Below, in pieces: positions 33,086-43,575 of a stretch of DNA of 64,000 nt. The translations under genes and the position numbers were made by a program. The DNA is from Gnetum montanum (lineage: Eukaryota > Streptophyta > Gnetopsida > Gnetales > Gnetaceae), in NCBI GenBank assembly GCA_015680685.1, contig MNCI01005798.1, positions 946,205-1,010,204 of the forward strand, in the 5' to 3' direction. Under the pieces are notes generated by a model, which saw only the letters and a program-made list of their open reading frames with translations, made no database searches and had not been told where the DNA came from. Every line of letters starts with the position of its first letter. The first letter of the stretch is position 1.

Positions 33086-33885
33086 TTGAACGGTTCAATA
33101 GTCAAGAGGGTTCAGAAAATATTTGGTATTTTGATGGGACCAGAATAGCTTTATTTTATCTTTAAAGTGAATCTCCATGGTATTTCAATCAGAAATTGTC
33201 AAGTCTTTTGAAGGTTCTATTGAATGTAATTATTGACGTCCATTATCTAGCCAAAATGAAGTCTCATACGTGATAGTTTATGCAGCAATTTTTTGGTAGC
33301 ATAGTAGGATTGTCTTGAAGAAATTGCTTATTTGAGCCTTGGAAGTTTGAACAATTCATAGATATTGAATTTGCGATAGCTTTATAGCGAAGTGTTTACT
33401 CATGTTATTTTACCTTGTTTAAATATTTGAGGTCCACGCAAATCTACTTTCTTTTCTGTCTATTTCCATCGAATCTTGCTCTATTTCTAGTTCTCTTGTG
33501 GAACTATCTCTTTCTCTGGGGAAAATTAGAAGTAGATTCGCAGAGTTGTGCTCAAATGTTTTTGCAAAATTTTATTTTTTAGAAGTAGGTATTATAAGGA
33601 TCATGTAGACTAGGCAATTGAACAAAATAGGAACTCTCAACAACTCATAGTACTTGGCAAAGTTGACTGAATCTCTTTAAGATAAGTCATCTATAGTTCA
33701 CACATAACGCAATCATTTCATTTTTCACAACTGCATGCCGCAATAGCACACACACATACTCCAATTAACTACTGAGTTTATTTGGAGGTATCTGGGCCTT
33801 GGTGTTGCCAGAGACCAGTAGGCACCTAAATCCTGTTCAAGGACACTCGTTGGCGGTCGCGTCCCAAACGGTTGCCAACATAAAC

Positions 33886-35099
33886 TACAAGCATAACATG
33901 AAGGATGTATGCTCAACATGCAGGGTCGAAGTCCAGTGTATGGGGGTTCCTGCTCTGATTTGCTAAGAGTTCTCCTGGTTTTTTTTCTTCCCTTTTTTTT
34001 TGCCCCAAATTTCCCCCTCACCAACCCCTGATCTAGTGAAAAATTAGGGTTTTTATGAGGTTTTTTGAGCGTTGGATTCAGATCTGGAAGGGTGTGAGTG
34101 ATCGTGGGTGAGAGAATTTCGGGTTAGATGATAGGTGGCTACGTTGCCTGGGTGCAAATAATATTACAACTATGCAACATGCTGCATGCCAACATGTGCT
34201 ACTGCATGCCAGCGCGTACACGCTGGGCGTGTGAAATCAGCGTATAGACTTGACTAAAACAAAAGAATTCATTTTTACAAACTACTATTACAGTAGGAAG
34301 TATCCAATTCAGCCCTCGAATTTGAACTCGGATGTTACGAGAATGCTGCCTATGGATGTTCAGCTTAGTTGGACTTGATTTGATATTGTTCTGGAAGATT
34401 TCCACTGATGTACGCTGTGCTGTACGCTAGATGGTGCACGCTGGGTGTACACATTGGGTGTGCAAGAGGTACATGCTTAGCGTGTGTACTTCCAAGTGTA
34501 TGATTTCAAGGTCAAAACTTGATTTTCTTGAGCCCATGATGATGCCTAACAGTTGCCCTATCTCTGAGAGTTGATGTCTTGTGAAAATCTTACTCTGAAG
34601 TGCCTGTTTCGGGTAATCTTTGAAGTCACACGCTGGGCGTGCATGCTGGGCATGCAGGATGCATACCTAGTGAAAACCAAGTATTTTGAGCTCAAAATTT
34701 TTCTGGGTTTAACGCCAAATGTTGCCTAGTCTTCTGTGGGTCCCGGGGAACCATTTCTTGCTCAGTTCAACTCCATTTGAAGCTGTTCGTAAGGCCATCA
34801 AGCTTTAGTCATGGTGGGGAGCATCACGATTTTAGCTTGATTCTTGTTGAAGAAGTACTAAGCTCAGAATTTTGTGGTGTTTCAATAAGGGTGGCTAAAC
34901 TCTATGAGAGTGCTACCTTGATTACGTAGCCTAGAACTGGTTGGTTGATGTGAAGTTTTTCTAGACCTACTAGTGATAATGATAATTCTTCTTTGTTCAA
35001 CTAGGTTAATTATCATGAGTTAATAGAAGTTGTACGTATTTTGAGAAAGATTGTTTTTGATAATAGATAAAAACAAATCAATAAGACCAATATACTAAC
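33886..35099. other. Repeat DNA flanking element C', no gene
   Basis: T-rich and purine tracts at 33970-34015, the GCTGGGCGTGC array at 34141-34680, and an LTR-like block at 34870-35000 that matches 16180-16260 in reverse orientation ('agtgctaccttgattacgta' and on). No coding motif seen. Confidence 0.45.
34141..34680. repeat. Dispersed GCTGGGCGTG/GCATGC motif array
   Basis: 'acgctgggcgtg', 'gcacgctgggtgtac', 'cacgctgggcgtgcatgctg' and 'gctgggcatgcagg' recur between 34210 and 34650, with GCATGC palindromes near 34180-34208. It recalls the array at 603-1560: short palindromes repeated ahead of an LTR-like block, with a different core. Confidence 0.6.
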
Positions 35100-35243
35100 A
35101 TAGAAAGGATATACTAGTAACAATCCCCAACTCCATGTAACAATCCCCAAGTGTAGTATTTATAGGCAAGGTCTAGATGAGGCACTATTTGGACTCCAAT
35201 GTTGCATATCCAACATCGGGGCCCATCAAATCACAACTCATCA
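35100..35243 (-). repeat. Truncated 3' LTR of element D
   Basis: On the - strand CATGGGGGTA (purine tract) is followed by TGATGAGTTGTG, and a TATA box GCCTATAAATAC lies near 35157-35168. The sequence breaks off soon after, next to a short duplication of 'gtaacaatcccca'. The usual downstream part of the LTR is missing. Confidence 0.65.
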
Positions 35244-35449
35244 TACCCCCATGACTAAATGAAATCTTGTTCTCAAATTAAACAAAAATGAGGAACAAGT
35301 TCTTTACAAAATGTTGGGCAAGTATGGGATTATTGATTAACTCAAACGAGGGACAAAATAACTAACTCTTCACATGCCGCAATGGTGCAATACAAAAATG
35401 GAACAAATTATTACAAAATAAGACAAAACAAAACAAGACTGAAAAGCTC

Positions 35450-38119
35450 ATGTGGTGCCTAGAGGTGGTGGCTCTTCTATTGGTCACTTCCTTTTGTCAT
35501 TAGGCCATTGAAATTTGTAATGGCTAAGTAAGGCTTGTAAATTTTCCTCCTTTGTCCTTTGGTCATGCACCATCCAGGTTGCTATGCTAATGTGTGCTAG
35601 CACCAATATATCCCAAGGACATGGTAGTTGCAGAAACATTTTATTTGCCTTGACATACCATGTTGCGAACTATCATCAATCCTTCTCAAAGATCCTAGCT
35701 TTATCCCTTAGCTCATGATAGTATGTCAATCTTCAAGCTAGTTTTGAGGCTACATCTTTCTCTCCCTAGTAGATAGCTTTGACCACCTCTAATTCTAAGT
35801 TTGCCACTTGTAACTTTTGTAAAGCATCCTTCTGATTTGCAAACTCCTTTTCATACAGTGCATAGGTGGTTACCACTTGCTTTTCCAACTCACTTCTTGG
35901 ATGACTGCTATTAACATGGCAAGGTTAGCATATCTAAAGTTAGCCAGTGCCATGTATTCCTTCAAATGTTCTATCTACATGTCCTTATTTTTAACTTCCA
36001 CTTGGTGGACCATGTTATAATTGTCCAAAATGGCCTACCATTCAGAATTTTGTGCTGCTAAGGAGCTAATGTGGGCCTTGGCCATCTTGATTTCCTTTTC
36101 TTTAATTTCCTTATATATGCCAACCTAGTCATGGAAGTGTTCTTTTAACTTCTCATGTTTCTTGGCCTCATTCTACCACGCGTTGATTTCAACTATTGTA
36201 TTTTGGTGAATAGTGCATACCTCCTCCATAGAGAGGGTTCTATTTTCTTGGGCCAATCTACTCATATTCTAGTTGACCATCACTACTTGTTCTCTTAACT
36301 GGTGGAAACTCTCTTCCAAGATGTTCTTTTGCTTCTCCACTATGGTCAACTAGGCATTCTCTTTAGCGAGCTACTTGTTTTCTTCTTGAATAGTGGTCAA
36401 TGCATTTTTATGTGCATGAGTTTGTGCATTAGTCGCAGAGGCATTCCAAACCACCATCTCCTTTTCTTACTCTATAGCTCCTCTCTCCTTTTCTAACTTA
36501 GTAAGCTCCTTAGTCTGGAATTGCTTCAGTTGGTCTGACTTAATGAAACAAGAAAGATGCCATCATTCATAGCATAGGACAACCAACTTTTGTTGCAATC
36601 TTTGCACCTTAGCTTTTACATGTTTTTCCTTGATCTCAACCATGACCAACTTCCCTTTTGTAGTGATGAGGTTTGATTGTGTTGTAGTGACATCATTGGG
36701 AATGTCAAACAAAGTGGTCATCACTTGACCTATCTATAGCAAATAATCAAGTACACCCTCTTACACTATAGGATTCATTGAGGTCTCAGCTAGCATTTGT
36801 ACATCTTTTGTCCCTACCAAATTAGTCAAAGACATAACTAGAACATTGAACGATTCCTTGATGTAATCCATGATCACCTCTATTGCACCTGCTACATCCT
36901 CATGTTATAGCACCATGATTATGGCACCTTCTCCTATTTCCAATGTAACTTGAAAAGATGTAGCATTCCCAAAGATCTGGTATGACCATTGGGATTCCCC
37001 TTCTTCTAACTATATCAAGATCTCTCCCCTTGTTGGATCAATTGATACAATGGGTTATATAGCATCATCCATAACTTGAAAGTGATTGGCCTCATCCCTA
37101 CTCCCCTAGTTGATGGTTTCAGTGATTCTTTGCAGATGGCTCATCAATAGTCTATAATCTTATGGTATCAGTGGCAGAGCTTGTTCTTGTGGGTGTTTCT
37201 TAGTCTCTTGTTGCATTTCAATTCTTAGTTCTGCCTCCTTTTTAGCTTCTTTCTCCTCACTGAAATCTTTTCTTAGCATTGTGGTTTTGAGGAGCTTTGT
37301 AAAGGAGGCATGCTGAGCCTTCCAAAGGATATCATTAGTATATCCTAAGATTCCCACATGCTTGCACAAATTTTTGATCAGAAAAGGGAATAGAAGTGTT
37401 GGTCTCCTTGACTTTGTTTCTTTGAACTATCATTGAATCTCTGTGAAATAGTATTGGGAAAGGTGAACTAAAAATTTTTCCATTAAAATGGGACTTCCTC
37501 TAGCCACATAAGTGGAAATGCAATTGAGCCTTTTGATGGAAAAGAAGTGGTATGTCCTAATCTTGAAGTAATTTTTCTCTTCTAAGGTCATCTCATGGTA
37601 TGATAGGTGAGCAACCTTGGCCCCTTCATTGGATAGGTTGAGAGCTGTATCTATATCATTGACTATGTAAGAGACATTCACCTTGTAGATATTTACAGTG
37701 GTACCTTTGTCCTTATTTTTCTAGAATTGATAAACTTCCCCTAGGTACCATTCACCACTATTAGACAAGATCGACCACAATGGGAATGGTTTGAGTCGTG
37801 TCCACGCCACTTTTGTGGTAAATTTCATGAATGTGGTGAAGTTCATTTCCACAATGAACGATGCTAATATGGACTTTTTAAAAATGGTAGTAAGGAAGTT
37901 AGGGGGAAATATGAGATGTTGTTCCTTTTTAGGAGTCAGTACTTCAATCACCTCCCCTTGGGCTAATTGCCCGAGAGTAGGGGCCTCTTGATGGATACTA
38001 AAATATTGGACCTTCTATTTAGCATGTTTTTCTTATTCTCCTTGTTGGCCATGGTCACCATCTAGATGCTTAGTGGCTTTCTATGAGGGTTCATTTTGAG
38101 CACCTCTTTTTGGGGCCAT
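35450..38119 (-). pseudogene. env-like ORF of element D, broken
   Basis: Starts ATGGCCCCAAAAAG at 38119, like element A. Long readable parts (37721-37951, 37430-37681, 37160-37369) include FIVEMNFTTFMKF and a Lys/Glu-rich coiled-coil-like stretch. Near its end (about 35530-35640) LFLQLPCPWDILVLAHI..ATWMVH matches A and F. No signal peptide is seen at the start; the membrane role of such ORFs is unproven. Confidence 0.7.
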
Positions 38120-38365
38120 ATGCAATCAAGTGAAAACCAAGTGTTACCAAGGTTATGTTTATTATCCTTAATCAATTTCTACCTTATTCATAACCTTAGT
38201 TCATTAAGCTCATTATGCATCTGATTGTAGGATTAGGAAAATTTTCAAGAAAAAATTCACCAAAAAGTATCTATCTCTTTCTACGACCCATTGTAACTAG
38301 TTCATTTTTCATTATATGTGGCTTAAAATAATGGTTATAGGCTTGAGGGTTCTTAACATCCTTAC
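38120..38365 (-). other. Probable intron upstream of the element D env-like ORF
   Basis: Donor CTGATG|GTAAGG at 38365 on the - strand. The acceptor would be TTGATTGCAG, now TTGATTGCAT, directly before the ATG. Length about 246 bases against 308 in element A. Confidence 0.5.
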
Positions 38366-40000
38366 CATCAGAATACCTTCTAGGTGATAGCAAATTTTAA
38401 CAAATTAGTGCAAATTTTGCATGCAGGAACCCCCCCATGAATAAGTTGAACACTCCAGGTTCAAATAGATTCAAATGTGATGGAACTTAGAGCTTTAAAG
38501 AGCTAGATATCACAAGTGAAAGATGGAGGCATAAAACTCTAAGTCATGAGAAAAAATTGCAACAACTCCCCTAGTAACAAATGAGAAAAATGAAGTTCAT
38601 GTTGTGTAGGGATCCACCATATATACTTTTTTATAGACCCAAGGTCGGGGACATGATGTCAAGGTCAAAAAATTTTGATTTTTATGGGGCCAAAGGATAT
38701 GCAAACTAAAGCTTTAGGTTTGATTGAAAGGTTGAAAGTTAAATTTTGCACTTTGGATAACTGGAAAAATTAATTGGAGGCATTGAAAGTAGGATAAGGT
38801 GATATTTTCAATGGTAAAATGACAAAAATGATCAAGAAAAGGGCATTGAAAACATGATTGTGGGATAGATTATATTTATGATAAGGAAAATAATAAAATA
38901 TGACAAATGGAAAGCATTGAAGGTGAAAAATGATGTGGTCATATTAAACAAGTACAAGTCACAAAAGTTACACAGGTGGATCCCCCCTAGAGTAGGCTTT
39001 AGCCTACGATGCCCTTGTGTAACTATGTCTAAAATGTCTATAGGCACTAGGGGAGTTGAATGCAATGCATACCTATGAAACAAAACAAACATGTTAAAAC
39101 CATGGAATTGAGATGATTACTCCATGTTACACAAAATCACAGGTTATGAACATTCAAACAACACGATGGGATGGACTGAAGAAGGGATCATAGAAATCAA
39201 GACATGAGGTATTGTACCCTGGTCATAATGAAATATTGTGTGTTATTAATTGTTAAATAACCATGTTTCCTTCTTTCGAAGATTTAAATCAAGTCCAAAC
39301 TACCTTTCAATGACATTGCATTATTTCATCCCTTCGATATATAGCATAAGACTATCAAAGTTGCAAGGAGTAACATTACTTGGCATTGTGTCGAAGGGAG
39401 GCACATTATTATGGCATAATTATTGGGTTTTTTTTTTATGGTTCTAAGAAGTCATCAACCTTTAAGCATGGATACATGTCTTTCCAATGGGACCTGTAGA
39501 AGTTTATTCAGTGTCGGTGAAAGTTGCTCTTACTCCCATTTTTTATTAGATCTACAAGGATATGGTTACAACCTCATAAACATGATAGAACATATAGAAG
39601 TAGTTAAAGAGAATCCACAAATCCCCTTGATGCCACACCCTTTACATTCCATCTTTTTTCTACACTCTTCCATCTAGACATAATGATTATGAAGTTATTT
39701 AGAGTTTCGATGATGAAAATATTGCCATTATGACCAAATCAAGAACCTCTTATTAATGGAATGGGTGAATGGATGTCACAGTCTCAATGTCGAAATAATT
39801 AGTCCCTTATGACTCAACAACATAGAGAAAAAACCTCACTTCAACGGACAACATGATCAATGATGAGATTACATACAAGGAAAATTAAAACAATAACTAG
39901 AAAAAGTAGAAAAAATAGAAAGAATAGGAAAATGATAAAAAATTGTAAAAAAATGATAAAAAGCACTTAAAAATCCCAAAGATTAGAATGGGGGTAACCC
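38366..40000 (-). other. Inter-ORF spacer of element D
   Basis: No coding frame. It contains the shared block 'aagcatgg.tacatgtctttc' at 39463-39485 and the 'gtggatccccccta' block near 38977-38991 that E and F carry at 50666 and 59906. It ends in A/T-rich runs like those behind pol in element A. Confidence 0.65.
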
Positions 40001-41360
40001 CCAAAACTAAACATTTGGTTGTAGCTAGGATTAATAAGTGGATGAAGAGGAGCCATGCATGTATGAGACGTTGGAAACACTTCATGCCCCAACCACTGGG
40101 TGTCTATTGATGGTGTGGTGGATGGGTAGAAAAATTATTGGTCACACACCTAATTGTTATATGTATGATGAGTCAAGATATGAGGTGTGTTAATATTATG
40201 GATGACTGACCCATAGTTACACCATTGAGCATGAGATGGTATGCATGGATTCATGTGTCTCCCCACATTTGTAGATTCATTGGTTGACTGTGGGATTGGA
40301 GTATGGATAGTTGGTGGCCCTTGTATATGATCAGAGGATGTTGGTTGAGATAGGGAAGGTGATATAATGGATTAGCCTTATGCTGGCTCAAATGATGGGG
40401 TGGGTCCATGCATAGTTTTCCTTGACTTATGGCCTTTCCTCTAGAAGGGATGTTTTCGACATTGCAGTTGGGACTCATTCGTGTTAGCATATCTATGCAC
40501 ACTTTTAGCACAAGTGGCACTCATTTGTTGATATTAAGGTGTTGAACCTTCTTGAGTTGCTAGTGATGGCATATAAGGAGGTGGATGATGAGAATATCAA
40601 GGGCAAGCTATATGGTAGTTAACGTGAGGTGGTGATCCTTTGGGGGATGTCATGTATTGATGGTACTTAGGAGAGTGGTTTGAAGAGAAGGATGTCAAAC
40701 TAGTTGGAGAAATAGGATGCTGAACATAATATCTATGATGTTTTAGTGGGTGCAGCTAATTTGGTGGTGTCCTCCCCCATGACTGTGGTTGTTGCCACAG
40801 TGGTTGAGGATGTTGAGGCTAATAATAAGTCTTGCTAGGATGGTATGGTCAATTATGGAACTGTTTAAAATTACCTTGTTGGAGAAGAAGTCTCTCAAGT
40901 ATGTACTTTTGCACAAACCTTGGATTTAAGGCACGTGTCCAATACTCTTGTAGATGTAACAATATGGGACATTACCCTTTAGATCATCATATATGCATAG
41001 GTCACATTCATTATCTTTGTTTGTGGTGGAGTCTTTAGCCTTACTTTTGTTAGCCACTCTTCTTGTTTGCTGAAAAGTGTTCCTAACTGTTTCTTGGTTT
41101 TGTGTCCTTTCTTTATTGTGTTCACCTAGTGTGTGTTGCATGATCTTCTCCATGACCATTTCACCAAGATTTGTGACATTTTCATTTATCCATTTAGACA
41201 TCCTATTGAATGTTGCTTCTAGATCTTTAATAGACTTCTTTGTTGACAAAGTTTGTTGTAGAATCACCTTATCAATAGTAGTTTCATTTTCCTTACCATA
41301 AATTTGGACCTCTTTTGATTGAAGAGTTAGGTCCCATTGAGATTTCTTGATATTCTCCAA
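40000..41360 (-). pseudogene. Gag C-terminus and proline-rich linker of element D
   Basis: The 40926-41360 frame reads KDLEATFNRMSKWI, HNKER, then CDLCIYDDLKGN..YCYI, a variant of the Athila gag Cys motif. Downstream lies a His/Pro-rich linker (QPLWQQPQSW, PPHHLSQHKANP). No protease follows; the sequence changes to spacer near 40000-40080. Confidence 0.7.
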
Positions 41361-42540
41361 TTTTCACATTTATTCTTCTTCTTTGACTATATGCTCTATT
41401 ATTTCTTTCATCTAATGAGCTTGAAGCTTGTATAATTTCCTAGGGGCATACATCCCAAGGATCACCCTTGTTTCATTGCAAAGCCCATCTATGATGTGGT
41501 AAATTTGCTCTTCTTTGGAGAAACCATGGCTTGGGCATATATTTAGTAAGACATAATATCTATCTAAGGCCATGTCCAAGGGTTCATATTATTCTTGTTT
41601 CCACTCTTGGATTTCTCCTTAGGTTGGACACTCTTTTATAGGTTTGGTATCTCTTGTTGAAAAGTTCTAGCATTGTAGGCCATCATCAAATTTAATCTGG
41701 TCATAACGATTGATACCACACTTGGGCTTTATCAAATAATATCCTAGGAAAGGGCTTAAGCTTTTTCCATCCACTTTCAATGTTGTAAAAATCATAGGCA
41801 TCATGGAAGGCTTGTAAATGATGTTGTGGATCTGAATCATAGCCTCCTACAAACTTAGGAAGATTATTCATGTCTAACTTAGGTAAAATTTTTTTTTTGT
41901 GATGCTTGCAAGATATCTTAATGGTCTCTATGATATGCATTAGGCTTGTAGTGGCCAATAGGGATTCATCATCATCAAACGAATTGTGAGGGAAATTTCT
42001 ATGTTCATGGTGACTCTTTGACTTTTCTTGTGGGTTCGATTCTAGTTTTTAGTTTGATCCTTTAGTGGATCTCTATCTCTATACCTACATTCATCTTTGT
42101 CAGAACTAGAAGTTGAGGGGGAAGAGGAAGATGAGGAATTGGAAGTATTTCCATGGATTCTATGGTGTTCTTGAACTTTCCCTTGATTTATCATTTTTGG
42201 GTTTTGAGGAGGTCTTAGGCCTTGAGGTCTCCCCTAGTCTAGGACCTACATCATATCCTCTAAGATTTTCTGCCTTAGGTGAATGTAGTCTTTGAGTGTC
42301 ATTAGGGTGACCATAATTATAAGAAATCCCTGCATGAGGTTGATCACTCCAATCTTCTTCATCGTATATTTTGTTAGTTCTCCAATGAATGTGTTTGCTA
42401 TATCATGCATTATCACTGCTGTGTGAGAGAGACATTGTTCTTGGATTATGGTGTGTGAGCTAAGAGTTCCTAGAAGATATATCATTAATTCCTTTACAAT
42501 GATTATGTACAATATAACTATTCTAGATAACTAGCATCAT
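41361..42540 (-). pseudogene. gag core of element D
   Basis: The frame 41701-41958 reads MNNLPKFVGGYDSDPQHHLQ, FHDAYDF and KAQVWYQSL, homologous to the A gag at 4776 on. Stops and shifts break the rest. Gag begins not far from the primer site at 42540-42558. Confidence 0.8.
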
Positions 42541-42558
42541 CCATAGCAAGGGTGCAAA
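42540..42558 (-). promoter_or_regulatory. Decayed tRNA-Asp-type primer site of element D
   Basis: On the - strand TTTGCACCCTTGCTATGGA follows the LTR and matches the tRNA-Asp site at 12 of 19 places. Confidence 0.5.
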
Positions 42559-43575
42559 TGATGAGTGGCAAGGTACCCTTATGCTCAACCATATGAACCA
42601 CAAGCATTCTTGCATGATCTAGTTGAATTCCATGGATGGGACTAGTTGTGGCATTTAGATCATTATTCTTTGATCATAGTTCACTATCTTTTCACTTGGA
42701 CTAGTGGTAGCTTTGTCATGTATGATTTAGCCCAAAGTGAGGTGTATGATGTTGTTCCTAATTTTATGCTACTCTTGATGGTGATAAAAAGGAAAAGTAA
42801 TTAAACTAATGGACAATGGAAAGTAAAATCTAACTAGCCTATGTGTGATGAGTATCTACCCTTAATCATCTATATATGTCTTGGACTTCATGAAACTACT
42901 TTTGGGATGGATAGGTGTATGTCACTGGGTGTACCAAACAATACACTTTTGGGTTATCAAGTACTTCCACTTAAATGCTTGATTAAGGCATACACATTCT
43001 GCTTAATAACAAGAATATTAAATAACAATAAATGGAAATTTTTTAGTATAGAAAGCATTAAATAATTAAAACAAAAATATTAATCTAAGTGGATGTTGCA
43101 ATGATGGAAGTAATAATAGAAATGTAAAGTGCATAAAATAAAATAATAAAATAAAATAAATGCAAAAGAAAATAAAATAAAGGAAATGAGTAAGAAAAAA
43201 AAATCTCAAGTGCTGCAAGGATGAATCTAAGAGCTCGTCTTTATTGCTATACGCAAGGTGTGCTCAGGTACACAATGCTCAAATAAGGATCCATCCATAC
43301 TTAGACCTTTTGCTGTGGGCACTTGGCTAGAGTTTTGCTACTTGACTTCTAAAAGACTTCCTCCTCTGAATTCTTCTTTAATTCTTTGTCTTCTTCACTT
43401 CTTATTGTGTTCCTGGGCACTATATTTATAGGCTTGGGAGCAACTACTCTAATAATTACAAAAACTACTCTAATTTATAGTGTAGATGTGAGAATAGTAG
43501 GACTGGGCCTATATTCTCATATCTACTATGTGGAGAGGAAAATAATTCAAGTTAAATAAAATCCCACACTCATGA
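42559..43575 (-). repeat. 5' LTR of element D
   Basis: Begins (in + order) TGATGAGTGGCAAGGTACCC, like the E LTRs, and ends near CACTCATGA, one base from ACTCATCA. A TATA box (CCTATAAATATAG on the - strand) is at about 43421-43433. A/T-rich microsatellite-like runs occupy 43130-43200. Confidence 0.75.

Larger units (their letters stand above)
30444..33880 (+). mobile_element. Element C': gene-fragment-carrying relative of element C
   Basis: Starts TGTTGGCACATTTTGGCC and ends TTGCCAACA, giving an 8-base inverted pair (TGTTGGCA/TGCCAACA). TAAAC flanks both ends (30439-30443, 33881-33885). The right part (about 32700-33880) aligns with element C over most of its length, while only about 35-45 bases at the left end do. 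Between them lies CpG-retaining sequence with exon-like pieces, including a BEACH-domain end. A TATA box at 32728 follows a cluster of repeated motifs. A 246-base N run interrupts it. Confidence 0.85.
30040..35075. mobile_element. Possible outer insertion that hosts element C'
   Basis: AATCA occurs at 30035-30039 and 35076-35080, with TG and CA at the inner edges. Without C' the insert would be about 1.6 kb. The flanks have no strong inverted pair beyond TG/CA, and a 5-base match can arise by chance, so this is tentative. Confidence 0.25.
35100..43575 (-). mobile_element. Element D: Athila-type element lacking RT and integrase
   Basis: On the - strand the order is LTR (43575-42559), tRNA-Asp-type primer site, gag, proline-rich linker, spacer, intron, env-like ORF, purine tract, start of a second LTR. 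RT, RNase H and integrase are absent: the linker runs straight into the spacer near 40000-40080. The second LTR is cut at about 35100, and its readable part differs from the matching part of the first LTR. No target duplication could be paired. Confidence 0.75.

Noticed and set aside
32618-33148. Long open frames spanning the N run on both strands
   Set aside because: They exist only because unknown bases contain no stop codon; the real sequence on both sides shows no domain.
39897-40085. Phe/Tyr-rich 62-codon frame as a membrane protein
   Set aside because: It is the A/T-rich edge between the gag linker and spacer of element D read through; there is no conserved counterpart.
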